DNA from: Tyto alba
Lineage: Eukaryota; Chordata; Aves; Strigiformes; Tytonidae
NCBI RefSeq assembly: GCF_018691265.1
Contig: NW_024881316.1
Span: 27,071,819 to 27,135,818 of the forward strand
Reading direction: 5' to 3'
Length of the DNA stretch: 64,000 bases
Part shown: one piece after another, positions 30,885-43,853 of the stretch
Layout of the letters: each line of letters opens with the position of its first letter
Position numbering within the stretch: position 1 is the first letter of the stretch
Program-made: the position numbers and the translations under genes
Notes under the pieces: generated by a model
Seen by the model: only the letters and a program-made list of their open reading frames with translations
Database searches by the model: none
Told to the model about the DNA's origin: nothing

Positions 30885-33800
30885 GTAAGATAATGGGTTT
30901 TTGTTGAGTATATTTCTATAATTTCATTGAAAAGTATGTTTTACGAAACAGAAATATAGTATTGTCAATGCTGCTATATGCTGAGACACATTGACATGAG
31001 TTTATCCAAATACATATTGCCTTATGTACTTAATGTGTGTAGATTTGAAGTATTAAGTAGATTAATGCAGTCAAGTACAGACCAAATGAAAAATATGTTT
31101 TCAGTATTTTTTTTATTTAGTAAAATGCATATCTCTAAATATTCCACAGCTTATAGAACTGTTGTATTATGGAACATTTAATAAGAATTCAGTAGTTTTC
31201 ATTAATTAATTTTATTATTTTATGAAATCACTTTATAAGCAGTGTTTTAGAGACATCATTTGTAACTTCTACTTTTTTTTTTTTATATATCCTGGAGTTA
31301 GCCATGGTCTACTTTAGTCTGTTCCAGGCACCTGTTAACAGTAGTTTATAATTTTCGCTATATAAAAAGCCACACACAAACTACAGAGTAACATAAAGTA
31401 GTACAAAGCAGTTAAGAACAATTAGTTTTAGTTAAAAATGCTTTTTCACGTATTTTTCAGTAAACAGTTAATGAAGACTAAGGAACTATATGTCAGATAA
31501 GATCAGGAATGTGGGGGAGAGAAAAACTGCGAATTCTATCATTCATATCATATATGGCCTATTCTAATATGTTTTCATTTGCATCTGCTTCTAGTCTTCT
31601 TTGTTTATAGGAAATGGTTATATCATTCATATTTAAGACTTGAGGGAATTTCTTTGATTAAAACTTGTGTTTAGTTCTTCCTAACTTTGTAAGACATTAC
31701 CAGCAGTGCTTCACATCTTCAAGAAAAGTATTTTGTTTGAGGTTCCATCAAGGATGATTCAGATATTTGTAAACACAACATAAGATGGAAGTTCTATTTT
31801 GCACCTTAAAAAAAAAAGGCCAACTGATATTTGTCATGATACTTACTCTTCTGTTGAGGGTGTGTTATTTGCAATAAAAGTAAAAAGCTGCAAATATTTG
31901 GCTATGGTTGAAGATTTTGAAGGAGCACAGTTCACGTCTTTTATATAGAGTGATCTGGTAGCTAAATGTGTCTTCTGGATATGCATTCAGAATAAGCATT
32001 TTCATGCTTAGATGGGCCATGTGGCTAAACCCCTCCCTGTCTAGGGAGAATCTCAGACTGCCACTGCGCCACAAGCAGAATCTGTGCTTCCAGACTCCAG
32101 GATGTCTTCTAATCCCATATACCATAATGTGTTATGGCATGTGATGCTATTTGACCTTCCTGAAGGTCACCAAATTATGGGAAAATCTGTGTGTGAGCTG
32201 GGCATGAGGTAAGTTTAGGGGCAAGTGCTTCTTTTTGGACTTACTTGAAATGCATTTTAGGTGCAGTTTCTGTTGCTGCCATAGGAACTGAAAGCTCAGA
32301 GACACTGCACTAAAGAACTTGGAATGATGACTAAGCCTACAGCTTGGCCAGAAGCTCAGGGAAGTGGAGGATGCAATTCTGTTCAAGATTAAGACTAAAT
32401 TTAAGCATCTGTATGTGACCTACAGTTTTGATTAATTTGCTTAAACATAGAAGTCCAGTGTCATTTGAGGTGCTCTAAGGTATCTTACCTGTCCTCCATC
32501 TACCAATCCAGAAAGGCACAAGCTCCTATGTTATATCCACTAGACTTGCAGGATGTCTTGGAGGCCTAAGAGTAGCTCAGGTAGCTGTAGACAATGTGAA
32601 AAGTAAACGCATCAAGTCCTATCTTCCCAAACTCTGTTGTAGTTAATCTAGCCAATACTGTTAGTGGAACTTTGGGAGCTATTCTGCTTTCTAATCAGTA
32701 AGTGTCTTTTAAAAAAAGGCACTGAAATTTTGACATCATACTCTGGAGCTCAAGTATTTTGAGTGTGTGAGGAGAGAGACAATATTCTGTGTTTACTTGT
32801 TAGGCTGGAGGAGTTGGGGCCATAAACTGTATGAGCTCCTATATCATACTTCTGCAGAATTTAAGATCTCATGATTCCTCATCTGTCAGGAATTATATGC
32901 AAATTTAACCCTTATCTTTCTACTGCTTATCCATCCAGACAATAATAACCTGCTGCTATTACTACCACTATTGTTTGACCAAATAACAGAGGTCTGTATG
33001 ATGAAAATATGATGTTCCAGCACTTCAGAATTCTTAAAAAAATAGTGTGATCCTTTTTTTCTTAGCCTCTCTCCTTTTTTGAGAGAAGTTTAATTTTTAA
33101 GTGGTTTTCTTTTAGATTGCTAGTTTTTATATTTTATGTTCATATTTTAACACCAATGGCAGAGAAATGTTTGCCAATTTGCCATTCTAACACTGAAAAC
33201 TATATCTAAACATAATGAGGTGTGTGAGGAGTTCCAAATAATAGAGAGAAAAGATCTTTGAAAAATTTAAGAAAAACGTCCCCAACTTTAAGGACAGAAT
33301 GGAATAATTCACAGGAGGTGGGAGGAAAAATGTGCAGATGTGTGCAGGACTTGACATGAGGTCCCAAGACTTGATCATGGATAACTAGGGGACAAAGAGT
33401 ACCAGAAAGTAATAAAATACTGAACAAAAATTAAGCAGACTGAAGAAAATCATGAAATACTTTAGATACTGTGTCTGTCCTTGTTATTTTATCACAATGT
33501 GCAAGAAATAACTATGACATTTTATCAATTCAGCATGTTCACAAATATATTTTTTATTTCATTTTAAGACAGATTTATAATTTCAGCAATATAAGTGGCT
33601 GTGGATATGTAGATTTCTGCTAGCAGTAGGGGAAAAATATTTGGGAGCTAGAGAGTGAGTTTAATCTTTATTAGAAATTTCTTATTACAGCAGGATTCCT
33701 CAATTTTAATGTCACTTTTACAGTTCTGACACAATTATTCCAACTTGCATGTCTGGATGAAGAATATATTTTTCAAAAAAAACTCTGAAATTGAAAGTAT

Positions 33801-35589
33801 GTTTCTAAACTTATTAAGTATCTGTTATCAAAACACATGCCTTCTCTTTGTAAATTCATTAAAATTACACATTTGGTCCAGCTCATGGATTTCATTATAG
33901 GATATTTCCAATTGAACATGCCTTTGATTAAGTTTGAAACTAGTCCTTTGATTAAGTTCTTTAAAACCAGTCCTGCAGGGTTACATTTGTAATTAATAAC
34001 TTGACTATGTATGAATTAATGTTTGAAATCAGATTTGATTGTATTACCAAAAAAGGGGAGTTCTTTTTTACATATTTAATATAAAAATATCAAATTTTGT
34101 ATGAACACATCTCTAATATGGGTTAATCTGGTAGGGTCAGAAGATATTTTTCAATTTCAGTCTTATCCAATGCAGATGTATGTAATAATGTCCTGGGCAA
34201 TGTATAAAGAATCTGACTCCTATCTAGGAAATTAGAACTTATTGTCATTGCTTTTATTTCTTTTGTGAAGGAAAAAGAGAAACATGAGTCATGCTACATT
34301 CATAATATTTATAAGCAGAGAAAATAGCAATTCTTATACAACAGCAGTAGATAGATGCTGAGAGGAAATAGTACCGGGCCCAGAAATGATCCTGGCAAAA
34401 ACATATGTCATCTTAGCCACTGCTTAGCTCATGTCCAGATTGCCATGATGGAGGATAGTAGGAAAAGAAGGCTGAGGCTCATGAATGAATTGATGAGAAG
34501 AGAAAATAAGAGAAAAGCTGGGCAAGAAGAGCAGCTATAATAAAAAACTGAAAGCAAGTTGTCAAGGTCAGTGTGTGTTAGGAGGGATGGGTTGCAGATA
34601 TCTGGAGACCAAGACGTGGTGGCGGTGAGAGTGTAACAGAGTGGCTGTGTTCCTCTGAGGCATGAGCAAATACCCCTCTCTATCCCACTTGTTTTTCATA
34701 TACATGACTCAACCTTTGACTTTGTTCTTCTTGATTTTTCTCCCACTCATTCTTAAAAGAGTTAATAAACATTTCAGAGTCTTGAAGAATGCTTGGCTAA
34801 TCCCTACTAGGTTTATAAAAGAAAACTGGAAGTACCTACTATAAGGAAGTTCTCTTGTCTGGATTGTGGGTACTTGGAAGGGCTCAAAACCTATGACAGA
34901 GTCATGATAAAAATATAGCTGATGCCAACATTTCCTGCTTAAAATCCTGGTTCCAAACACTGTCATTATCAATACTTTTGTGCTTGCTGAAGTGGATAGA
35001 ACCACACTGTGGAGTTAAAGATCCTTGTACTTTTTGCTGTGCTGAGCAAAGGTTATTTCAGAATCATAACTGGGTTCCATGTCTGCCCTGGGGTAGAAGA
35101 CCAAATACATTTTTTTATGGAACTGGTTTGAAATCATCCATCTGCAGTTTGTGCCAGAGCCATGAGTCTGGGACCACCAAACTGCTTCATCGCAAAATTA
35201 GCTGTTCTGTGTGTTTGAGCATGGAATTAATCTTGGGCCTTTTACCTTTTTGATAAATGCTATTATGCAAAAAATGTCTCTCTTAGCACCCAGTCTTAAA
35301 ATAAAAAAGTGAGGTATATAGCACAGTTTAGGAGTTCCAAATATCAGTTTCCTCTTCTAACATGTTCTAAACCTATGATCATAATTCAAAATATAAAACA
35401 ATAAAAGAAGTATATTACTTCAGTCTAAAAAAAACAGAAGTTTGAGGAGAAACAATCTTCTAGTATGATAGAAGTAGCTCCAAAGAGGAATTAAATAATT
35501 TTCTATGTCATTTCTAGGTATAGGAATTACAGCTAAATTTACTTCAACAAGATCTTAAATTAGACTTTTCTTTATTTTTTTCTTGTTTT

Positions 35590-35720
35590 CTCAGAGGGGC
35601 TAGTGATACACTGGAATAGATTACCTGTGGAGAATGTGGAATTTTCATCATTGGAGGTCTTCCAAGAACAAATTAGATGAACATTGGTCAAGTATAATTT
35701 TGACTTGTGATAGAGGAATA
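35590..35720 (+). mobile_element. Ancient CR1-type LINE fragment
   Basis: The translation contains VIHWNRLPVENVEFSSLEVF and then QEQIR, a diverged copy of the HWNRLP...SLE.F segment at the end of CR1-family ORF2. Frameshifts occur on both sides. It is old and short. Confidence 0.6.
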
Positions 35721-37999
35721 GAGTACACGACCATTCATAACCATTTTTCACACCCACAGCCCTAGACCACACAGCACTGTTTTCTGTTTCTTTGTTAATT
35801 CTATATGTATCCAAGTCTGAGAATTAGGATTTCTGTGGCATGGCTCTCCCCAGTGTTTCCAATTGGGTATCATAGACATAAGCCACTCAGCATGGGTTTT
35901 GTTACAAATCCCTCTTTTAGAGACTTCTTTATTGCTACCTTTAATTTTAGGGTATTGAAATGCTTTTCTCAGTACTATGTTCAATGCCAGAAACAGGCCA
36001 CTAAATGATAAATTCTTATGCATTAAATTTAGGGATTTACCAGTGTATGGAAATAAACTCTGTGTCTGACTGTAATGCAGTCTCCAGCTTCTTTTGTGTG
36101 CAGTAAATTTGCTTGCTTTAAATATGAATAATAAGTAAATATCTTAAAGGTATATAGATGTACGAGTGTTTTAAAGGATTCTATAAAGCTTTAGATTTAC
36201 TGGTTTTGATAAGAAATAAATTTCAGTAACACATGTGGAACATTAAAGAGCAACTAAAACTGTGTCTCAGTTTCTAAGTGGTAAAAGGCTTTTCCACTTG
36301 CATTGATTACCTGTTCTTTGGAATAAGTATATATTTCTGCTGTGCAAGATAATAGAGACAATTAAGGTTGACTTATTTATTTTTCATTTTCTGAATGCAC
36401 ATCTCCCATGCTAACAGAAGTTTTTTCTCCTAACATGAACTAAACAGACATGGGTTTTTGTTTGTTTTCAAATGATATAATAAATTCTTCCTCCCTAGAA
36501 ACCACTAAGTTATTTGAAGTCAATTAATGTTTGAAGTATTTAGAGGGAACTAGAATAAGGTCCATCTGTACATACATGGGTGGATAGATTGATAGTTCTG
36601 AATTTTGATTTCATACAATTAAATGTATGCACACTTAACACAGAGATTTTTGGTTTTATATCAGAAAGGAGACCTGAAAAAGCTGACATGAAGTTAAATC
36701 TTAACCCAGTTAAATTCTACACCAAGCATTCAGACACATTGCCACAAGGCAGAAGAGAACATAGAGGTTTGTTAAGATGGGGGGGACACATAATGCAAGG
36801 CTCTGGAGACACTTAATCTTTTCATAGTAAGCATGTCTGGAAATGGAGAATGCATAGGATTTTTATGATGTAGTAGAACAGAGTGACAGTATAACTTTCT
36901 GTCAATTCATCATGCAAATAAACATTTTGCAAGCATAAAATTCTGCTTATGTGACAGAGGGTCGGAGTTGGTTCTAGTTGTAGATAAAGGATTAAATCGG
37001 TTATTAAGGGAGTAGACAGAGCACTGAATCAGATGCAGCTCTGTTGCCTATTTTGAGCACACCAGAGCCTTGAAAAGCTATCATTTCTGCTGTGGTCACC
37101 TTGGGGGGAATGACTCCTGTAGAAAGATTTGCTCCCAGAAGCAGGACTTGCTTTTATCCTTCCCCTTCTCCACTTTCTCTAACACAATTAAAAGCAGTAA
37201 TTGTGGGTCTCCAGAACCCTTTCCTTATCACTTTGCTCTCTCTTTGCTGTCCCACTACTACTCCTTCTAGTGGCAGGATGCTCAGCCCTTACCCACTGAG
37301 GGAAAAATACTCCATTTTGATAAGAGCAGCATTGGTCATGGTGCAAAAAGTGTCACGTAGTTCTGTTACAAAGGAAATGACTTATTTAGGAACATTCCTA
37401 CAGTTCTACTTCTACTAGCAATTTGACACATTCCATATGGAAGCAAACGACTGAAGTGAACTAACCATTCATCATTTTATAATGCTTACCTCTACTCGTT
37501 ATAATCATATGCAAAATACTGTGTTGTATTTAATTTAAATGCATCAAATGTGACAGCTTGGGAATACTGAAAACAAATTTGAGAGTTGTGTTTATGGTAC
37601 CACGACGAAGTGTTGTGAAATTAATCATTTATATTGAATTGGGTAAATTATAATAAAAATTAGGTTTTTTTTTTTTAATGCTTATTTTCACCTCTGTTTA
37701 ACAGATTTCAGACAAAGGCTGTCATTTCTCCTTTTGAAATATCTTGACTTTATTGAAATAATAAAAATTCACAGTATCAACTGGAAAGGAATAAATACCC
37801 AAAGAATTTTTTAATTGCTAAAATATTGAATTGCTTCTTACAATTTACTGCATATATGAAAAACTTTTTATTGGTAAATATTTAGAAATTAAAGCTTCAA
37901 AGCTGTGTTTTATTCAGTATATTTACTGAAGAACAATAAACTGGATGCCAAACTCAAAGCAGCTATTGATTCTGTAGACACATACATTGGTTTGTAGAG

Positions 38000-38650
38000 A
38001 ATCATAGAATGGCTTAGGTTGGGAGGGACATTAAAGAACATCTATTTCCAACCCCCCTGCCATGAACAGAGACACCTTCCAGGTTGCTCAAAGCCCTGTC
38101 CAACCTAGCCTTGAACACTTCCAGGGAAGGGGCATCAACAGCCTCTCTGGGCAACCTGTGCCAGTGCCTCACCAACCTCACGGTGAATAATTTCTTCCTT
38201 ATAGCTAATCTAAATCTACCCTCTTTCAGTTTGAAACCATTAGATTTCATCCTATCTCTACACTCCCTGATGAAGAGTCCCTCCCCATCTTTCCTGTAGC
38301 CCCTTTAAGCACTGGAAGGCCACTATAAGATCTCCCTGGAGCCTTCTCTTCTCCAGGATGAACAACTCCAACTTTCTCAGCCTGTCCTCATATGGGAGGT
38401 GCTCCAGCCCCCAAGTCATCTTCTTCTTGCCTTCCAGTCCTTCTCTGAAGGGCTGCTCTCAATCCACTCATCACCCATCCTGTATTTGTGCTTGGGATTT
38501 CTTCGACCCCTGTTCAGGACCTTGCACTCAACCGTGTTGAATTTCATGAGTTTTGCACAGGCCCACTTCTCAAGCCTGTCTAAGTCCCTCTGGATGGTAT
38601 CCCTTCCCTCCAGTGTGTTGACATAATTTTTTGTCATTGGCAAACTTGCT
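38000..38650 (-). mobile_element. CR1 LINE 3' part with an internal deletion
   Basis: The 3' end is at 38000, opening with AATCATAGAATGGCTTAGG on the + strand, the reverse complement of the CR1 tail. On the - strand, 38643-38440 encodes TLEGRDTIQRDLDRLEKWA and [19 protein letters not shown], and 38250-38080 encodes KLKEGRFRLAIRKKLFTV and RHWHRLPREAVDAPSLEVFK. The roughly 80-100 codons normally between SEKD and the LPYE block are missing; the join lies near 38410-38440. The copy was therefore deleted internally as well as truncated at its 5' end. Confidence 0.85.
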
Positions 38651-39101
38651 TAGGGTGCACCCAGTCCCACAGAGTGGGATTATACAAACTCTTTACATTC
38701 ATTGTAATAGTGTGATGGATTCTCTGCTCCAAGTTACCATTTTGCAGAAAATAATATCCTTTCACAGAAAATAATACTATGACTTTCCCTTCAGAAGTGC
38801 CATGGAGCAAATATATAATCATTACTGAGTTATTCAAGCATCTAGAGTCAATCTCTGTGTATAAGCAGCTATTTTAAAATAAAGCATAGCATTAAAAAAA
38901 AAATAAAAGATACAGAGTTGTCTGTCTTCTTTTCGTTACCAAAATCAAGGGAGATGAGAAGTCAAATGACAGAAGGCAATCCTGCCTTGGCCTCCTTTCC
39001 TAAGAATGACTGAAATAAATATTTTTGTGATTATATTCTGCCTTAAAATTGTATATTATGAGATACCATTAAATGAACTGTACTGAGCTCTGGTAGAATA
39101 G

Positions 39102-39138
39102 ATAAATAAACAAACAAACAAACAAATAAATAAATAAG
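39102..39138. repeat. (TAAA/CAAA)n microsatellite
   Basis: Tandem four-base units AAAT and AAAC, about nine copies in all. Confidence 0.9.
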
Positions 39139-39945
39139 TTGCGAAGCTAGATGTTACTCAAACTTCACTATGTTGACAGCAAATTCAGCTTTGTGAGTTT
39201 GAAATAATAACTGCTCATTTGTAGATACGTTCTGAAAGAGCAAAATAAAATTGAAAATAATTCAGTAAGTAATTTTCTTCATCATACGGAATTAAGTCTG
39301 GTTCACATAATACTTAGTACTCTGAAGTGAATTAGTCAGGTACTTAAATAAGTGTTTAGATATCTGAATAATGGCATTAACTTCAGTGAAACTCTTCCCT
39401 GTCTAGTCACAGACTTATGTGCTTTTCTCAGCACACAAAAAGTGTTAAATTGAATTCTTAAATAACATTGTTTTATTTGTATAGAACAAACAAATATGAA
39501 GTTTAGTTTAGAGTAGTGAAGGAATGAAAGGAATCCTGAGAGAATGAAAGCAGACTATTAGAAACCATTTAAGAATTTTCCAGTTCATTTCTTCTTGGAC
39601 CAAATCGCTGTGGACACTTTCTTCATTTTTTTCCCTACCAAATAAATCATTGCCCTTAGCCTTGAAATTTCTGTCTCTGAAGTTATTGGATTAAACAAAT
39701 TATGATTTATAAAATGTTTATGTATATTAAATGAACTTCAAAGTGTTTATCAATGTTTTAAACTGTTATATTTATTAGAATGTTGTAAATATGCTGGAAG
39801 ATTTCAGTTGTTATTAATGGAATATGTCAAAACTACTAATCTGTGTTTCGTATTTCAGTGGGACATTTTTTTTTTTTTAAATATATATATAAGACAGTGC
39901 TGATTCTTTATCCTTTTTTTTTCTTTTTTTTTTTTTTTTTTTCAG

Positions 39946-40131
39946 CTGTATCTTGTGGTATTCCTGACGCCCCTGGGAATGGTTCAGTTATAGGTAATGA
40001 ATTCACTTTGGGCAGTAGATTGATATTTGAATGTAATGAGGGCTTCAGGCTAGAATCTAGTCAACAAGCAACAGCAGTGTGTCAAGAAGATGGATTATGG
40101 AGCAACAAGGGGAGGCCACCTATTTGCAAAT
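39946..40131 (+). CDS. CSMD3: CSMD exon: second tandem Sushi domain
   Basis: A 186-nt phase 1-1 exon. The acceptor follows an almost unbroken T tract (about 39917-39943) ending TTCAG; the donor is GTAAGT. It encodes a full Sushi domain. AVSCGIPDAPGNGSVIGN holds Cys1, SRLIFECNEGFRLESSQQA holds Cys2, TAVCQEDGLWSNKGRPP holds Cys3 and Trp, and ICK holds Cys4. NGS is a glycosylation sequon. SSQQATAVCQEDGLWSNKG is a signature stretch that I remember from mammalian CSMD3. The final split codon is T plus CT (Ser) from the next exon. Confidence 0.95.
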
Positions 40132-41051
40132 GTAAGTGGACATGTATTTCTCAAGTGTGTTTCCCTTAAACTTCGCTGGTGATGTTTAGGTTTTATGTAT
40201 ACATATGCACTGAACTGGCCTTTCAGGAACATATAATTTTTTAGCATTTAGCCAAGTAGAAGAGGCTTATAAATTTATTTATATAAATTTAATTAAAAAG
40301 CCCCCTTGTTTATCTCCTTTAAAACATCTGAAAGAAAACTATTAGATAGTTCAATTTTATGTATATTTTTTTAGTGTGAATAATGTGCTCTTCTCCATTT
40401 TTGCAGTAAAAGTTACAACCACCAGTTGTAATTTGTTTTAATATATCTTGTAAAGTAGTAAAAGCAAAAACTATTTCTTAAAATCCTGCTAGTGTAGATA
40501 ATTCAGCCGGATTAGAATCTTTTAGTCTTAATTTTTGCCTACTGACAGAACTAACCAGTGTAATGCAGTCTTGTCTACCCGGCGACATGACCTCTCCTTT
40601 GCATTGGGCTACCACTGTCTGGCTTTGTACTGGATCAGAGCAATAATTAATGGAGTATGACTTTGAGTATGTGACTTGAAATACCCCTTAGGACATATTC
40701 TTAAAGTTATTAAGTACTATACTAATATACATAACATTTTTGAAAATTAATTTAGAATCTTGAACTAATTAGCAGTATAAGTAAGCACTTTCCAGATTCT
40801 GAATTTGAAAAGCACTTTAATTTTTCAAATAAGTAAAATACAACTTAACTTATTTTTAAAGAGCAAAGTGGTGTGAATATAAGAATTGTCAAGTTATATG
40901 TGATTGTGGAATGGTTTTAATTTATTTGAATTTATTGACAGCAAACAATGTTTAGAAAATATTGCTGGAAATTACTTCAAGAGATCTAAGCATCCCTGTC
41001 AGATGATCATTCAACTTAATCTTGTAGACCTTACTGAATACTCTATTTCAG

Positions 41052-41071
41052 TTTTTTTTTTTTTTTTTTTT
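41052..41071. repeat. Poly-T (20) followed by CCCTTAG
   Basis: A 20-T run leading into TCCCTTAG, a second acceptor-like sequence in an intron with no exon match behind it. Confidence 0.85.
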
Positions 41072-41223
41072 CCCTTAGAGAGTTTTTCCTACTATATATA
41101 ACCTGAATCTCTTTTTCTTCAGTGTAAAGGCATTATTTCATTTTGTATCCACAGTGGATGAAGCGAAGATATTTTATTCTTCTTTCATTATTTTAATGTG
41201 TTTTAAAATTGTTGTTTTTACAG

Positions 41224-41945
41224 TGTTGTGAGTTACCCTTTGCCAGCAGCCACACACTTACCCAGCTGCTCACTCACTCCCCCGTTTCAAGGCGGAAAAA
41301 TAGGATGAAAAATCTTGTGGGTCAGGATAAGGACAGAGAGGTTACTGTCACAGGACTTGACTTGGGGAAAGTTAATTTAATGTATTTTCAATTAAAATAA
41401 AGTCAAATACATTTCAGAAAATAATATCAAAACAACACTTTCCTCCCCTTATTCCCAGGGTCAAACTCATTCCTTTGCTCTTGATTCTTGTCCCCACCCC
41501 AAAACGTTCTGGGGGATGAGGAATGGGAGTTGTGGTCAGTTCATAAGAATCTCCTTTCTGCTGCTTCTATCTCCTCATACATTTTCTCTGATGCAACACT
41601 GGTCTTCTTCATGAGCTGTTATCCTTCAGGATAAACTTGATCTAGCATTGTCCTCCATTGGCTGCAGTTCTTTCAGAAAATATCCACCTGCTCTGGCATG
41701 GTCCTCTCCGTGGGCTGCAGCAGAATACCAGCTCTTGCATCTGGACCCCCTCCTCCTACTACTACTGTGATCTTGGTGTGCCCTTTGCTGCTTCTCACTC
41801 TTTTTGTTCCCTCCTCCTCTGCCTGTGCAATGTTTTACCTGCACTTCTTTTGGAACCGGTTGTGTCCAGCAGCTCAAATCTCTTCTCACATAGGCCACCC
41901 CTGCAGCACCTTCCCTCTCTCTGCCAACACCTTGACTCCTGCACT
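41224..41945 (-). mobile_element. Diverged avian ERV LTR, antisense
   Basis: The + strand opens with TGTTGTGAGTTACCC and continues through GCTCACTCACTCCCCC, TTGTGGGTCAGGATAAGGAC, ACTTGGGGAAAGTTAATTTAA, TTCCCAGGGTCAAACTC and GGAATGGGAGTTGTGGTCAG. Each of these has a counterpart in the order expected for the LTRs at 3511-4485 and 23402-24435. The later part (CATAGGCCACCCCTGCAGCAC, then CTCTGCCAACACCTTG) looks like the far end of the LTR, but its last bases are not clear. No target duplication could be set. Confidence 0.7.
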
Positions 41946-42009
41946 CAGGTTACCCTTCCTGTAAAGATAATGGTCTTGCAGTCATTCATTCTCACTCTTC
42001 ATACTTTTG

Positions 42010-42115
42010 GAGCTGGTGATTCTCATTATTGTTCTCTGGACAATCTCCAATTGATCTCAACCTTTTTTGACAGACAGTGCCTAGAACTGAACACAGCAGT
42101 TCCACAGAATACATA
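42010..42115 (-). mobile_element. CR1 LINE fragment
   Basis: The + strand has TTCTCTGGACAATCTCC, then GACAGACAGTGCCTAGAACTGAACACAG, then CAGTTCCACAGAATACATAAG. This is a diverged reverse complement of the avian CR1 block that reads CCAGAACTGGACACAGTACTCCAG. The fragment abuts the LTR. Its edges are approximate. Confidence 0.6.
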
Positions 42116-43346
42116 AGAAGAATTATTCAAAACCAGCTGTGATCACACATGCATGCTCTGAATTCAGAGCCATATGTGGAGGGAAGGCAGTGCTCCAGGG
42201 TATTGAACTGCACTTCATTCTTTCAGAAAAAAAATTGACAAGTTACAAAGAACATAACTTGAATGATTAATCAGCAGAAATATCAGCAGATTTTCTGGAG
42301 GGAAGAGGCAAGTTAAACTAACTAGGGATTAAAAATATTGAATTAATAGATCAGGTGGAAAAAAAAAAACAAACCTTGTATTATTGAAACGATCAAACTT
42401 AACCAGACAATGGCTAACCTGTAAAACAAAGCTTATTTATTATAATTTAGCTCAACTTTCAAAAATAAAAAATATTCTTTATTGTTTATAATAGCCTAAC
42501 AAAATATTTAACTCTTTTTTTATCTTCTTTTTTCCTTTTCTAAAAATTTATTCAGTTTGAAAAAGATTCTCATTACTTCTTAAACTAGAAGTGCTAATTT
42601 AAAATGCTAGTGATCTACATGACAATATTAAAGACAATATTCTCGAAGCTGATTGCTATTCAGAGGCAGGTATGCTTTACCCAAGATTTCTTACTTGTAA
42701 AGTGCGTAAAAGCTTAGTCAATCTGCATAACAACCTGGTTTTGTAGTATTACTGCTGTAAGGATAAATGTATTTATTCTCCAGAGATAGAAACACCTCCA
42801 ATTTGATGAGCAGTAATCACAGCACAGAAAGGTAAATGGTAAATAAATTAGTTCATTTTAATCCCAGGTCTATTAAAATGAAGGTTGAAATCAGTGCAGT
42901 TTGTTTTGCAAAGTATCTCTGGTAATACAATGCCTGAGGCAGTTGTTTGAAATTCCTTTATTTCCATTAAAGCTATTTACATCAGATTTGAATTGTGACA
43001 CATCTGATTTGTGCTGTTCATACAGCAAGACACAGATGGATCATGGACGTCAGGCTATTGAATTTAATTACATGAAATACCAAGCAACAGATACCTATTA
43101 AAAATGCTTAACTGAATGACAAGTAAGTAACTTGCTTCAGTCATTCTACATCGAGATCTCTAGTACATGATGAAAGGAACTAGAGATGTCCATCTATATT
43201 GTTACTTGAAAGTCTTTATCAGGCAATACTTTAAATTAGGCCAATGCTCTCTTTAGAGAGTGACCATATAGTAGTAACTTTTGAGATTTTGAAGCCTTTT
43301 CCATTTAAATATTTTGAACAACAAGAAGCGCATAATTTTTTTGCTC

Positions 43347-43368
43347 TTTTTTTTTTTTTTTTTTTTTT
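43347..43368. repeat. Poly-T (22)
   Basis: An uninterrupted run of 22 T in intron 6. No retrocopy sequence is recognised beside it. Confidence 0.9.
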
Positions 43369-43830
43369 CCTACTACCATACTGAAACTTGCTTAAATGAT
43401 CCTATTTTGTTCTTACATCTTTGTTTTTAGATTCTGTGGTGTATGGGCTTATTTAATTTCCTGCTGTTTTCTTATTTTACTAATATGTATATCTCAGGCA
43501 TAATACACGACCTTAATCTTGCTTTTTTTAAGCTAATGGTGAGTTTAGTCAAAAGGGTATATTTGAAAAATATAGTTCTCTATATTGCATTATAAGTTCA
43601 CAACACAGTAAGATAAAAATGTCTTTTCCCTTTCTTTGTGATTGTTAACCACCTACTGAGGAATGGCAATCAAGTATCAGATACCATTGCATTTGCACAT
43701 AATATCAAGTTCCTGTAATTGAGATATTTTTCCATCACATACATTGTATTTGTCTTTTTTTCCTCTTGAAACAATAATTACATTCAGAGTCACAATATTC
43801 AAGATATTCTTGGAATAGCATGAGATGTCC

Positions 43831-43853
43831 TTTTTTTTTTTTTTTTTTTTTTT
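43831..43853. repeat. Poly-T (23)
   Basis: An uninterrupted run of 23 T in intron 6, some 460 bp after the previous one. No recognisable retroposed gene adjoins it. Confidence 0.9.

Larger units (their letters stand above)
30885..39945 (+). other. CSMD3: Intron 5 (9,061 bp)
   Basis: Donor GTAAGA; acceptor after a very long T tract, TTTCAG at 39945. It holds an ancient CR1 piece (about 35590-35720), an internally deleted antisense CR1 (38000-38650) and a (TAAA/CAAA)n repeat (39102-39138). The intervals 30885-35589 and 35721-37999 show no gene. Parts of 31960-32640, 34880-35260 and 37070-37400 have more balanced composition and could be conserved elements or unrecognised old repeats. Confidence 0.85.

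Noticed and set aside
32440..32640. Possible ancient repeat in intron 5
   Set aside because: Vague similarity only; no hallmark end or coding motif.
41658..42116. 152-codon + strand open frame
   Set aside because: It spans the end of an antisense LTR and an antisense CR1 fragment; the translation is the wrong strand of both.
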